From: an uncultured Burkholderiales bacterium
Lineage (GTDB): Bacteria; Pseudomonadota; Gammaproteobacteria; Burkholderiales; Burkholderiaceae_C
Direction of reading: 5' to 3'
Assembly (NCBI GenBank): GCA_903822825.1
Contig: CAIJQQ010000008.1
Coordinates: forward strand, 1 to 64,000
Length of the DNA stretch: 64,000 nt
Below are positions 1 through 13,400 of this stretch, piece after piece; position 1 is the first letter of the stretch; every line of letters begins with the position of its first letter. The translations under genes were made by a program, and so were the position numbers. The notes under the pieces are model-generated. The model was not told the origin of the DNA and did not search any database. It saw only the letters and a list, made by a program, of their open reading frames with translations.

Positions 1-1420
1 AGTAATTTTGGCCGTTCGTGCCAGTGGCAAAGTCCACCGTCACCGCGCCTTCTTCATCCTTGGCATCAAAGGTCGCCACCACCAAGCCCGCCTTGGTGCC
101 CGATGCGTCCTCCACCACCACCACGCCCGAATTGAGCGTGATCGTCGGTGCATCGTTCACCGCTTCCACCACAGGCCGCACAGTCAGCGGCCCGCCTGCC
201 GTCTTACCGTCGTTTGGCGTGAGCCTGAATGCAGGCAGCGCCTGGCCCTTGTTCACCAAGTCCAAGCCCGCCTGTGTCAGCAGCACCTTGCCTGCATCGG
301 CACCTGCGCCCAGCGTGTAGTTGACCGTGTTACTCAGCGTGACCGTCACACCGTCGCCGTCTGCGTCTGTCGTGCGGTAGGTGGCCACCACCGAGCCGAC
401 TGCGTTGCCTGGCGCGTCTTCCTTGAAAGTGTTCAGCTCGCCCAGAGTGACCACCGGTGCGTGGTTGGGCGGCGTGCCCGGGGGCAAGGTGGTCGGCGTG
501 GCCTTGGCAGAGGCAACGCTCAGGCTTGAATCTGTGGCAACGAGCTCGATGGCCGGCAAATTGTTGCCTGCGTTGACAAAGGCCACGCCCGCTTGCGTGA
601 GCAGCACCAAACCTGCGTTGTCGCCCGTGCCCAGCTCGTAGTATTTCAGCGCGTTCGTGCCAGCGGCAAAGCCCACCGTCACCGCGCCATTGGCACCGTC
701 CTCTTCATCGGCCACCTCATAGGTCGCTACCACCAGCCCAGGCAAGTTGTCTGCCGACCCCTGAATCAGCGACACCCCCGAGCTCAGCGCGATCGTGGGC
801 GCATCGTTGACCGCTGTCACCCCAGGCTGCACCGTCACCGGCTGGCCCGAGATCGCTCCCTCCAACGGCGTGAGGATGAACTGGGGCAGCGCCTGGCCCT
901 TGTTGACCAGCTCCAGCCCCGACTGCGTCAACAGCACTTGGCCCGCTTTGTTGCCCGTGCCCAGCGCGTAGTGCACCGTGTCGCTCAGCTGGACAGTGAC
1001 CGTGGCCCCCTCTTCGTCCGATGCCGTGAACCTGGCCACCACCATGTCCACCGCGTTGCCTGGCTGGTCCTCCGTCAACGCCACAGTTTCATCCAGTGTG
1101 ATTGTGGGCGCGTCGTTGACCAGGGCCGTCACGGGCGTCACGCTGGCCGTGCGCACTTCCTGGGCCTCATCGGTCACCGTGAGCACAATCTCGGGCAAAG
1201 TGTGGCCTGAGTTCACATGGGCAGCCCCGAGCTGGCTCAGCAGCACCTTGCCCGGGGCGTTGACAGGATCGAGCGTGAAGTACCCGTCAGTATTGGTGCC
1301 GGCAGCAAAATCCACCGTGACCGCACCGTCTTCGTCCCCTGCCGCGTACGTCCCAACCACCCAACCCCCTTGGCTTGCCTGGCTGTCTTCGACCACTGGG
1401 GCATCTGCATTGAGCACGAT
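1..1420 (-). repeat. Cadherin-like tandem repeats in the adhesin
   Basis: Repeats of roughly 103-110 codons share a motif reading VLLTQAGLxLVNKGQALP, followed by a VNDAPTI linker. The VLL codons recur at about 285, 606, 936 and 1245, so unit lengths are about 321, 330 and 309 bp. Divergence between units is moderate. The array continues past the left edge. Confidence 0.8.
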
Positions 1421-4400
1421 GTAAGGCACGTGGTTGGTGCCCGTGATGGTGATCGTCTGGCTCTGGCTGACCACCTCACCGTGGACATCCTTGACTTCGT
1501 AGCTGACCACAATGGTCTTGACTTGACCCTGGGCAAGGCTGATGAACGCCGCATTCTTTGGGTTCACCGTCAACGTTGTGCCGCTCAAGCTCAACCCTGC
1601 AGGCAAGGTGCTGCTGGCTGCAGCATCACCGACTTTGTAGCTCACATTGGCAATACTCAGGGTCGCTGTCTCGCCTGCGTCCGCATCACTGGCTCCGCTC
1701 AGCAGGTTCAGCTCGTACTGGTTATCGCCTTCGATTGCAGCACTTTGCAGCTGCGCCGCCACTTGCGGCCCATCGTTGGTGCCCGTGATCGTGACCGTCT
1801 GGCTTTGCTTGACCACCGCGCCTTGCGCGTCCTTGACGTCGTAGCTCACCAAGACCGTCTTGACCTGCCCCTGCGCCAGGCTGTTGAATGAGGCATCTTT
1901 CGGATTCACTGTCAGCGTGGTGCCACTCAAGCTCAGCCCCGCAGGCACCGTGCTGCTGGCCGCAGCACCGCCGACCTTGTAGCTCACATTGGCAATGCTC
2001 AGGGTCGCTGTCTCGCCGGTGTCCACGTCGCTGGCCCCGCTCAGCAGGTTCAGCGTGTAAGGGTCAGCACCTTCGCTTGCCGAGCTTTGCAGCGCAGCGG
2101 CCACTTTGGGCGCATCGTTGGTGCCCGTGATCGTGATGTTCAGTGTTGTTCGAGTGCTCGCGCCAGCGGTGGCCAAATCAATTTGGCCATCATTGAACTG
2201 GATGGTGTACGCCAGCTTGATCGTTTGGCCAGATGCAAGCCAATCGAGATCGGTTGCAGGGGCACTGAATGTCCACGCCATGGGTACGGCATTGGCACCC
2301 ACCACCGACCCAGGCTTGATGGTCAAGAACCCGCTACCCGCCAGCATCGATTTGAGTTGCACCAAGGTCAGACCGTCTGGCAGACTCAAACCCTCGCTGA
2401 GTGTCAAATCGCTGCCGATCACATTGGCGGTGATCTCGCTACCGATGTCTGGGTCTGTGACCGGAATGGTCCCCGAGAGCTGGATTGCCCAAGCCTTTGC
2501 GTTCGCGGACTCGTTCAATTGAGGCTGCGAATAGGCCCCCACAACCGGGGGCTTGTTGGTGTCGGTCGAAGTGATGGTGAAAGTCAGCACCGAACTCGAG
2601 GGGTCACCGTTCTTGTCCCTGAACGTGTAGCTGAAGCTCTCTTGCAGTGAGTTGCCTGACAGGAGCGCCTTGACTTCAGGCTTGTCCACGCCGACCACGT
2701 AGCTGTAACTGCCATCTTCGTTCTTGGTGATGGTGCCGTACTTGGCGACTTCCTGACCCCAAGTGACGGTGTGATCAGACAAAACGCCATCACCCAGAAC
2801 ATCGTTGGCAACCACATTGCCCTTGTAGGGCTGCGAAGAGGCCTTGAAAGCATCACGCGCATCGGCCACGGCCACAGGCAAGTCGTTGGTGCCATTGACC
2901 GTGATCTTCAGGGACTCCGTGGTGGTGTCACCGTTCTTGTCCGTCAGTGTGTAGCTGAAGGCGTCCTCTGTCAGGGTCTCGCCTGGGGCCAGTTGTTGAA
3001 CCACGGCCTGGGTGCTGTCCAGCACGTAGCTGTAACTGCCGTCGGCGTTCTTGGTGAGGGTGCCGTACTTGCCTACGACTGTGCCCGTGCCGTCCGCCCA
3101 GGTGATGGTGTGGTCGGCTGACGTGCCGTCGCCCAACGTGTCGTTGTATTTGACGTTGCCCGTGATGGGGAAGCCACTGTCTTCGGCCACCGAGTTGACA
3201 TCGGCTTTGGCCACAGGAAAGTCGTTGGTACCCTGAATCGTGATGACGAGTTTGGCGTAGCTTGTGTCACCGTTCTTGTCGGTGAGCTGGTAAGTCAAAG
3301 TCTCGGTCAGCGTCTCATTGGGGGCGAGTTGCTGCACAGCCTTGAGGCTGTTGTTCAGTTGGTAGCTGTAGCCACCTGTATGGACACCGTTGGTATCTTT
3401 GGTCAGGGTGATCGACCCAAACTGCGTATTGGTCTTGGTCCAGAGCAAGGTGTGCTGACTGTCTGTGCCGTCGCCCCGCGTGTCGTTGTCTTTGACGTTG
3501 CCCGTGACGGGGCTGCCACTGTCTTCGGCCACCGAGTTGGCATCGTCTGCCGAAACAGGCGATGCATTGGGCGTCGTGACATAAGCATTGGCCGTAGACA
3601 CGTAGGTGGCAAGAGCCGGATCACCTGCCACGGGCTTGTCAGTCGCGCTCAGAGTGATCTGCGCATTACCGGGGTCGGTGGCGGTGTAACGCAACAGGGC
3701 CAGCTCAGCATTGATTTGCGCTGCGGTGCCCTGAAGATAAATGGTCGAGCTGCTGCTGCTCGAGTGCGCTGCAAGTGGGCCACCCCCCAGCAGTGAAAGC
3801 TCACCGATGCTGGCGGTGATCTTGACGGTCTGGATGTCGCTGGCATCAGCGTCATTCACCGCAAAGGATTTGGTGACGCCGCCCACCACCGACTTGATTT
3901 CTTGTGGCGTGCCCGAGTTGCCCAAGACGATGCGTTGATTGACCGTGCTGGTTGGCACCACCACCGAAGTCGGGGTGTTGTCGGCCACGGTCAGCACACC
4001 GCCCGTCAGGGTCCATGAGCTCAATTGTCCTGGGACCGACGAGCCGATGTTGATGTAGCCCTTGACCCCGGCAGAAGCCAGACCATCCACTTCAAGGTAG
4101 TTGTTCCCGGCGTTGGCGCCAGTGCCTGCAACGACGCGCCAGCCTGTGGATGTCAACCCAATCGAGGACAAATCGATCTTGTCACCCACGGACAAGTCCG
4201 TGATGACGTCGGCATTCGCTTGACCGGAGGCCACATCGCCGAGCTTGAAGACAAAGGTGTCGCTGCCCGCACCGCCCGTGAGGGTGTCCACACCTTGGCC
4301 CGCATCGATCGTGTCGTTGCCCGCGCCGCCAACGATGTTGTCATCGCCGCTGCCCGTGATGAGGGTGTCGGCTTTTTCCGTGCCTGTGACATGCAATGCA

Positions 4401-7400
4401 GCGGTGTAGGTGTCGGCGTCCAGCGTGAGGTCTGCCGCCACCAGTCCGGCGCCCGAGATATCGAGACCCGACACAGGTGAAGTGGCAAAAGCAGCTGCCG
4501 CATTGGTGCCCAAAGTGAGCTTGTAGGAACCCTGATCGGTGGCAAGCACCATCCGCTCGATGTCGGACACGTGCAACCAGCTGGCATCGCTGAGTGTTTG
4601 CGGTGAAACGATCTTGAGGGTGTCCAGACCCGCGCCGCCTTGCAGGGTACTCAGGTTGGCCAAATCACCCGCGCTGATGACGAACGTGTCGTTTCCGCCA
4701 CCACCCAACAGGGAGTCGTTGCCCCCACCGCCTGAGATCGTGTCGTCTCCAGCAGAACCCGTGATCAGGTTGTTGCCCTTGTTCCCCAACATCTGCACAG
4801 CCACGAGACTCCCAGAGGCGTCGATGGCCGTAACGGCGAACAAATTGCCGCCAGCCACAGCCATGGGCGCGCTGTCGGCAAGGACCCGGAATGTGCTCAG
4901 GTCGGCCGTGATGCTTTGCGCTTTGGGGTCACCCGTGAACACCAGCGTCTGGGCGCTGACGATGGTGGCATACGGTGTTGTCTGAAGCGTCAGTGCAATG
5001 TTCGAGCTTGCATTGAGGTTCAGCGTGTCGTCTGTGGTCGAGTAAGCATCGTGAACCGTGAAGATGATGGTGCGTGATGCGCTGGCGGCGACGTTGTCCG
5101 ACGTTGTGCTGAAAGTCACGCCACGCAACACGCTTTGCAGGTCGCTGGCCGAGATGGCCGTTCCAGAAGTCAGTGCCGTGAAGCTGAGCACCCCGTCTTT
5201 GAAGTTAAGACCAAAGCCCGCCGAAGCGAGGGTCTGCTTGGCTGCCGTGCTCAGTGAGAGCACGTCGTTCTTGATGTACCCCGTGGAGATGCTGACATTG
5301 GCCGAAGTGAAGTAAGCGCCGTCCACATCGCTCAGGTTGGCCAACGGTGCCAGCAACAAAGTGCCCACCGACTGCGCGTAAAGTCCTGTGCTTGCACCCA
5401 GGGCAAGCACGGGGGCATCGTTGACCGAGAGCAAGGACAGGTCATAACTGGCTTGGGCCTGAAGGGTGCCGCCAAGGCCACTGGCGCCGCCATCACTGAC
5501 TGACACGGTCAGGCGGTCAGCGCCGGGCGGCGTGTCAGAGTTGATCGTGTAGCTGATGGCACCCACGCCATCCGAGGCCGCCAAAAGTTTTTGGATCTGC
5601 CCCACCGTTCCGGTGATCGTCAGGCTGTTGGTGCCCGAGCCAACGAAGCGCAGACCATCACCAGGTGCTGCACTGGCGTCGATCTGTCCAGACACCACCG
5701 AAAGTTTGACGGTGATGTTGTTGCTGCCTGAATCCACATCGGTGATCGACAGGCCGATGCCCTTGAGGGACAAGGCAGTCTGCTCGGTGGCCACAATGGC
5801 CGTGCTGGCACGGGCAATCACGGGGGCATCGTTGACCGAGACCACGGCCACGGTGCGCCCAATGGCGAAAGATTCGGCCGTGGCAGACCCCGAGTTGTCG
5901 GTGACTTTGACCTCAATGGCGCGGGCCAGTGTCGAGGGGCTTTCGCTCTCGCTCTTGAAAGTCACACTCCGCAGAACCGATTGGTATTGCGACAAGCTGG
6001 CGGTGCCTGTGAGCGTCAACACCCCTGCACTGAAACTGGCAGAAATGCCTGTGCCCGCCGTGGTGGCAGCGAGCAAGTCGCTGGCTTCAGCATTGGCACT
6101 GATGCGAATGGTGGCACCCGCCAACAGGGTGCTGTCCACATCGGTGATCGTCAGCCCTTGCAAAATTTGCACGGGCGACGCGTTTTCGGTGTAGCTGTAG
6201 GACAAACCGTTGGGCGCAATGACGGGCGCATCGTTCACCGCCGTGACCGGCAATGTGATGGTGCTGACGGCGCTGTTCAGCCGAGGATCCAGAGGATCAA
6301 CGACGGTGTACTTGAAAGTGATGGGCTGATCGCGGTTGGCGCTCGGCGTGACCGTGAGCGTCAGCTCACCTTTCGAATTGAGGGCAAGCACTTGCCCACC
6401 CAGCCCCAGTGTTACAGGGCTGCCGCCACTGGAAATGGTGGCTCCGTTGATGGAGACGATGCGGATGGCCCCTGGAGGGAGGCCGTCGGGATTGACCAAA
6501 TGGAAGCCCGAGAAGGTGATCAGTTTGGCCACATCTTCTGTGACCGCAGACGCCGCATCGAGTTGCAAATTGCCACCGGCCTCTGGCGGCGCATTGGCTG
6601 AAATCTCGATGGCCACGGCCCCAACTCCGGGCGCAGAATTGGGGTTGCCATCGTCCACAGTGATGCCGATGGAACCATCATGTGCATCGAGGCTGGCAGT
6701 GAAGTTCAGGCTCTCAAGCAGTTGATTGATCTGTTGAGAATCACCCGTCAAGATTGTGTTGAAGCCCGAGACACTGGCTGTCACGCCCAAGCTGGCAGGC
6801 GTGACATCAAAGGAGAGAAGGCCCCCAATGGGCGAGAGCGTGACGGTGACATTGGGGCTGTCGATGTCTCCCACAGTGATGCCACTGACAGATGAGGTGA
6901 CGCCCGCAGCCACAGTGATCGCCTCTGGCAATTCGACGCTCGAAGGTGCTGGCAACGCGGTCGTTGAAAGCGTCACAGCGCTTGCTTCTATGGTGAGCGG
7001 ATCGCCATCGTCAACAACGGCACTCACCGTCACGACGTGGCTGGCACCATTGAACCCGGATGGGGTGATCGCAAGCGTGTCCAGCGCCTGGTTGATCAGT
7101 CGAGCTGGCCCGGAGAGCACCAATGCACCATTGTCGTTTTGGACGACCCCCAACCCGGAAGGCATGCTGTCCAGAGAAAGCGCGCCGCCCGTGGGCGTGA
7201 GGGTCACGGTGAGGCTGTCACCGTCCAGATCAGAGACTTTGAAACCGGGAATGTTGGTGGGCTCACCTGCAAGGATGTGGGTCGGCAGACTGTCCGGCGC
7301 TGTCAGTTGCGCCACATGGTGCAGGTTGATGGCCATGTCGTCGCTGCCACTGGCCCCGGCGTGCGCGCCGTTGGCGGCACTGGCATCAAACGACAGGTAA

Positions 7401-10400
7401 GCATTGGTTTCCGACGCAGGAACCGAGACAGAAAGTGCAGCGAGGCCCGCATTGATCTGTTCAAGGGTGCCTGTCAGGGTCAGTACGCTTTGTCCGTTGG
7501 AAATGGCGCTTGTCGAACCGCCCGAAGTCAGCGTGGCCGTCGCCACCGAATAAACATGAACGGTCAGGTCAGCAGAGTGATCGAAATAATCAAGCGACAC
7601 GCCCTTCACGGATTGCGGCACACCCCCTTTGGCCACAATGTCGATGGCTTCTGGCAAAGTGAATGTGGGGTCGTAAGGGTCATCGTTGAGGATGACAAAG
7701 CTGCGCGTGAGCATGCTCACGGGCGCAGGGGTGGTCAAAGACGAGTCAAGGAACTGGGTCTGAGACAGAGGGTCAGAAATGACAATGCCAAAATTCTCGC
7801 TGAGCTCTTTGGTGGCATCGCCTTGAATGCGCAGCGTCAGGGTCAGACTGGTCTGCCCTGAGGCAAAAGTCACCAGCCCAGAGGGCAAGGCGTTGCCAAC
7901 GAAGTCACTGGCATCGATGCCCTCACCCTTGACGATGGCGTAATTGAGAGAAAAGACGCTGTCCACGTTGCCCGCACGGGTCAGGACCACTTTGAATTCA
8001 GTGACGTCCCCCGCCTGTCCTTCATAGAGGCCCTTGACTGGCGTTGAACTGGCCTGATCAATGCTGACGCGCGCAGGCACGATCACGCCTGTGACCGCAT
8101 GGGCGATGGCGTCTTGGAGAGGCGTCTGGCCATTGAGCTTGCTGTCAGGCGTCAGCAGATGGGGATCTGTTCCAGTTTTGGCGAATTCTTCCAGCTCCGT
8201 GCTCAGCGTGCCCTGCAAGGCACTTTGCACCTTGATGGCGTCTTGAAGCTTGTTGATGGGCCCGACGATCGAATCACCGCCCGCTGCAAGAATCGCGCTG
8301 TTGGCTGCGGCCAAGACATCGGCAAGAACAGCCAATTTGTCTGAAACGCCGCTTGGCAAAGTGGTGTTGGGGTAAAGCAGCGCTTTGGCGGTGTTTTCCA
8401 AAACCGTCTGAACAAACGCATCGCTCGTGAGCGCATCACCGACCGTTGTTCCGGGGTGGTTTTCAAGCTCTTGCGCCAGCACCTGAACCAGTTTGACACT
8501 GAAGGCTTGACGATCGCTCAGTTCCGTGGCTAGGTCGACCTGGGCACCATTGGCTTTGAGGGTCTGAACGAACATCGCCCCCACGTCCATGAGGTTGGAC
8601 AGTTCGAGTGCGATTTTCTGGTAACTGATGGCCTCAGATTGTTCTTGGGCAGATGCCCCGGTTTCCGTGGCGGCGCGGAAAGGGTCATAGGTCTTGAGGT
8701 CAAGCCCCACACCGGCAGAGGCGCTACCAAAGAGCCCCACACTTTTGACCCAAGCCTCTGCTGTCTTGATTTCAGCGCTGGTGACGGGCTGCGCGTTGTC
8801 TGTGTGGTGCAGGGCGATGTACTTCTGGATCAGCGTCGTGATGGGGTTGATCACGCGGTAATACTGAGGTGCTTCGTACTGTGACTCGAAGCCCAGCCCA
8901 GTGGACACGTCGGTACCACCGCGCATGACCAAGCTGCCATTGGCGGGCAGTGAGAAACCACCCACAGAATCTGTCAGCGAGGTGAATTCACCCGCCTGCA
9001 AGATACCGTCGTTGTTTTTGTCAGCAAAAATCAGGGCGCCAGTGATGTAACCGTCCTGACCCGAACTGGCAGCAATGACAGACAAGGCGTTGGCGCTGGT
9101 GTCAGCGATGAAGCTTGTGAAGCTGTTGCCAGCCGCATTGGCGACGTTGATGCTCTGGATGCCGTAGTTGTTGCCATCGCTCAAAGCGGCAACATCGACT
9201 TGGGGCACCGACACCGACCACTTGCCGCCTGCCACAGTGCCTGTGTAGGTCTTGCCATTGAACACCACTGTGACTGTCTGGCCAAACTCGACATCGGTCG
9301 TGCCGGAAATCACCAGGGGGCTGAGTTTTTCTGTGGCCGACAGCACCTTGTCGCCGGACAAAGGTGCAATCGTGAACTTGGGCACATGGCGCACGGCCGA
9401 CGTGTTGCCCGCCAAGTCGACCTGCCAAACATCCAGAGAGTCACCCAGGGCATAGCCCACCGGGAATGTGCTGGTTGGGCTGCCGCCGTTGAGTTGGTAG
9501 AAGGTGACTGTGCCGGCCGCCGTGTCGTTGGTGTTCAGCGTCAGCGCAGGGTCATGCCCGGGCGTGTTGTTGTAGCTGACCGTGGTCAGCAAAGGCGCCA
9601 GGTTGTCATATACAAACGTCAAAGCTGCCGAAGCGACCGAGGTGTTGCCCGCCAGATCCGTCTGCCGGATGAACACCGTGTTGCTGCCTGGGATGGCCGT
9701 GAACGCATTGCTCCAGGCAACGCCGTCGGTGCTGTACTGGACCGTCGCACCAGCTTCAACGCCCAAGACCTTCAAGGCACTGTTGCTGGTGACCAGGTCT
9801 GATGATGAGCTTGGGTTACCCGGCTGCGAAGTGTCGGTGTTGAGTTGCGCGACGGGCGCCTCTGCTTTTTTGTCCAGCGTGAAGTTCAGTGCAGAACTGG
9901 TGCTTGAATTGCCCGCCACATCCGTCTGTTTGAGAACAAGATGGATGGCCTCGCCAGCCGCAGGCGCTGAGGCGCTGGCAGGTATGTCAAGAGAAGTTGT
10001 TCCGCTGGCCAGGGAAACGAATGGTGCCCCATTGAGCGAGTACGACAGGGCGCTGCCCGTTTCGAGACCTGCAAAGGTCACCGTACCGTTGTTGGTTTGA
10101 CCGTCTGAGGCACTGCCACCTGTGTCTGTGAAGGTCAGGATCGGGGTGGGCGTTTGCGAATCCAGTGTGAATGCGTAAGAAGTCTCACCAGAAGTGTTGC
10201 CTGCAGCATCCTCCACCCGAACAAAGACCGTCTTGGAAGGGCTGTCACCGGTGACCGTGAACTGCAGGTTGTTGCCCACTTTGGTGGCCTGCGTCCAGGT
10301 TCCCGTGGGAGTCGTTTTGTAAAAGAGCCGTGCACCCACATCCAAGGACGCCACAGGGATCTGGAAAGTCCCGACGTTGGTGATGTCGTCGGTCGCCAAG

Positions 10401-13400
10401 CCTGAATTGGTGCCCAAATTGCCTCGCCCGATCGACACATCGGCAGGCCGCTCGGTGTCCAGTGTGAAAGTGAATTCTGGGCTGAGCTTTTCAGTGGCAT
10501 CCTTGCCTTGCCGAACCTGAACCGTGTACGACACGCCGGCAACCAAAGAGGGCGAGAGGTTCTGGATGGTGAAGAAATTGCCAGTCCCGACCTGCCAAGC
10601 GCCACCGTTGGTTTTGAATTCCCAAGGCAGCGTGGCGTCCAGGTTGTTGACTTGGACCTCGCCCACATTGGTGATCTTGTCCTTGTTGCTGACACCCGTA
10701 TCGGAGTGCAGCACCAGTGAAAGCCCCGGCGGAACGGGTGGCTCGTCGTCCTCTGGTGGGGGCAACTGACTGACCAGTTTGAATGAGAGAGCAGACGGTG
10801 TGGAAGCATTGCCAGCGACGTCTACCTGACGGACGTAAACCGTGTTGTTGCCTGATACAGCTTTGAAATCTGCGAGCCAGGTGCCGTTGCCTTTTTCACC
10901 AGCGGTCTTGTAGTCGGTGCTGTACTGAACTTTGGCGCCTTGCTCGGCTGTGACGACCAGTGTGCCGTCCGTTGTGATGGCCCCTGCGGGCTTGCCGTTG
11001 GCCAGTGCCACGACGGGCGCCAATGGGGCCGTGCTGTCGAGCACGAACTTGAGGGTGACAGGCTCTGACACTTTGCCAGTGACAGCATCGACTTTTTTGA
11101 CTTCAATGACTTTGTTGCCGTCGCCCGTCACAGCGATGGTGTTTCCTTGCCCGACGACCCAGTCACCACCGTTGATTTGGTAGGACCACGAGTCGCCCGT
11201 CTTGAGACCGCCCACCACCACATGGCCGTCGGAGGTGATGCGGTCAGGGGCTGAGTTTTCCGGGGTGTCGATGCTGAGCGTCAGCTGGATTTCTGGGGGC
11301 TGAAAAACAAAATTCAGGGATGCTGGCAAAGACACATTGCCCGCAGCATCCAGCTGGCGAACGTAAAGCGTGTTGCTGCCAACCACCGGCGCAAAGACGT
11401 CGGTCCAGGTGCCATTTCCAGCCACACCCGCAGGGTTGTAGTCGGCGCTGTACTGAACCGTTGCGCCAGCCTCGGCCTGGATGTTGAGGGCACCGTCCGT
11501 GCTGACTGAACCGGAAGGTTTGCCATTGGCCAAAGAGAGCCCTGGCAACGCAGGTGCAGTGGTGTCGAGTTGAAAGCTCAGTGAGCTGACCGCTGAAAAA
11601 TTGCCTGCGATATCGACTTGCCGGGCCAACAAGGTCACAAGCCCGTCTTGCAACCCTGTCAATGAGAGTGAGGGCGTGAAAAGCTTGCTGCTCCAGGTGA
11701 CACCGCCGTCTGCACTGTATTGCCACGCACCGCCCGCTTCAAGTGTGCTGAGCACTTGAACGTTGGCAAGAGAAGTGACGTTGTCCGATGACGACACACC
11801 GGTATCGCGGGCCAGCCCCAAGACCAGGGGCTCGGGCGCATTCAGGTCAACCGCAATGACCTTGAAGCCAGAGGCAACGGCTTTGCCAGCCACCGGGTCT
11901 GTGACCACCACGACCACCGTCTTCGTCCCGGATTGGACGAAGTTACGCAAAGAAAATTCGATGTAACCCCGGTCCAAGTCGGTCTGCGAAATCGGCGCGC
12001 TTCCAAGCGATTCGCCCTCCAGCTTGACTTCGACGGTGTTGCCCAGATGAGCCGTGCCTGCGATGCTGGCCAAGTCAACTCGAATGGTCGGGTTGGCGAT
12101 GTTGGTGACACCATCTGAGGCACTCGAGCCCGTGTCTTGCAGCGGTGACAACTCGACGTTGACCACTTTTTGGCCTGCTGAGACCACGCGGAGCAAGGCG
12201 TCCAGTGCTTGCACCGCTTGGGCAGACAAGACGCCCGTCAACAGCGCCTGGGCCAAGTCATCCTGCACCGCCTTCTGGAATTCGTAAATCCCTTGCAAAG
12301 TGGTGGCTGAGACGTTGTTACCGGATGCGATCAGGTCCACGACAGCGCCGGTGAGTCCCAGCAAACCGGAGAGGATCGGCGCACTGGTCAGATCCAGCAC
12401 CGATGGCGAGGTCGCAGAAGCTGACTTGATGATTTGCTGGGTCAGGTTCTCAAGAATGGTGTTGACTGCAGCCTCGGTGCTGCCACCTTTGCTGACCACC
12501 AGGGCCGCCGCACCCGTGACCAGCAAGTTGGCGATTTGCGCGGCCTTGGCCTGCAGGGCGATGGCCGATGTCTGCGCCGCGCCAGTGCTTGACAGTGCCA
12601 GTGCAATGGGGTCGGTTTGCAGCAGATCTTCGCTGCCCGAGATGCCCAGCACTTTCTTGATGGCCTGGCTTGCCGAAGCAGCGGTCGCGCCAGGGTTGGC
12701 CTCAATGAAGCTCTGCACCAATGTGGTCAGTGGGTTGACAACACCCGAACCCACTGGGGCACTGAGTTTGACATCGAATTTCAAACCCGTAGAAACGTCT
12801 ATACCGCCTGTGGCAACGATCTTGAATGCTTTTTGGGCCAGCGCCCCATCGAACTGGTAGCGGCCATTGGCGTCGGTCGTGGTCGTGGCCAGCACGTTGC
12901 CCTTGGCATCGAGCAGCGTGACAGTGGCGCCCTTGATGTAACCGTCAGCAACGATGCCCAAACTGGCCAGCACAACTTGGGCCACCGCCGAACCGCCCCC
13001 GCCCCCCAGACCCGCAGCAGCCAACATCAAGCCGCCACCCGCTGACGCCAGGGTGCTGATGTCGAATGGCTGGGAATTGGCCACCACGCCGCCCACCGCA
13101 GGGGCAGTGGCTACCGTGGTGTTTGAATCGGAAATCAGGCCAGACGTGGCGGCCTGCTGAACGCTGTCGATTTGCTGCTCGTTGAGCCCTCTGGCCATTT
13201 GGCCATGCGCCAATTCGGCTTCAATCAAATCTCGAAGTTGTTCACGCGCCAGGCTCGCAATTTGGGGTACTGTCTGTTCGGCATTGGCGACTTGAACTGC
13301 AGGCAATTGAGGTGTATCGCCCTTGCTTGCAATGTCGTTTGCTGGATCATCCGAGCGCGCTGGCAATGGCGCGTCTTGCGCCGTGTCGTCTGTGGTGGTT

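Noticed and set aside
600-970. An apparent frame change between successive adhesin repeats
   Set aside because: It arose from a one-base misreading at a line boundary. The plus-strand translation across 593-1210 confirms that all repeat motifs are in the same frame.
1-2120. Regularly spaced repeats as a possible CRISPR array
   Set aside because: Periods are 309-342 bp, units are coding and in frame, and there are no short direct repeats with unique spacers.
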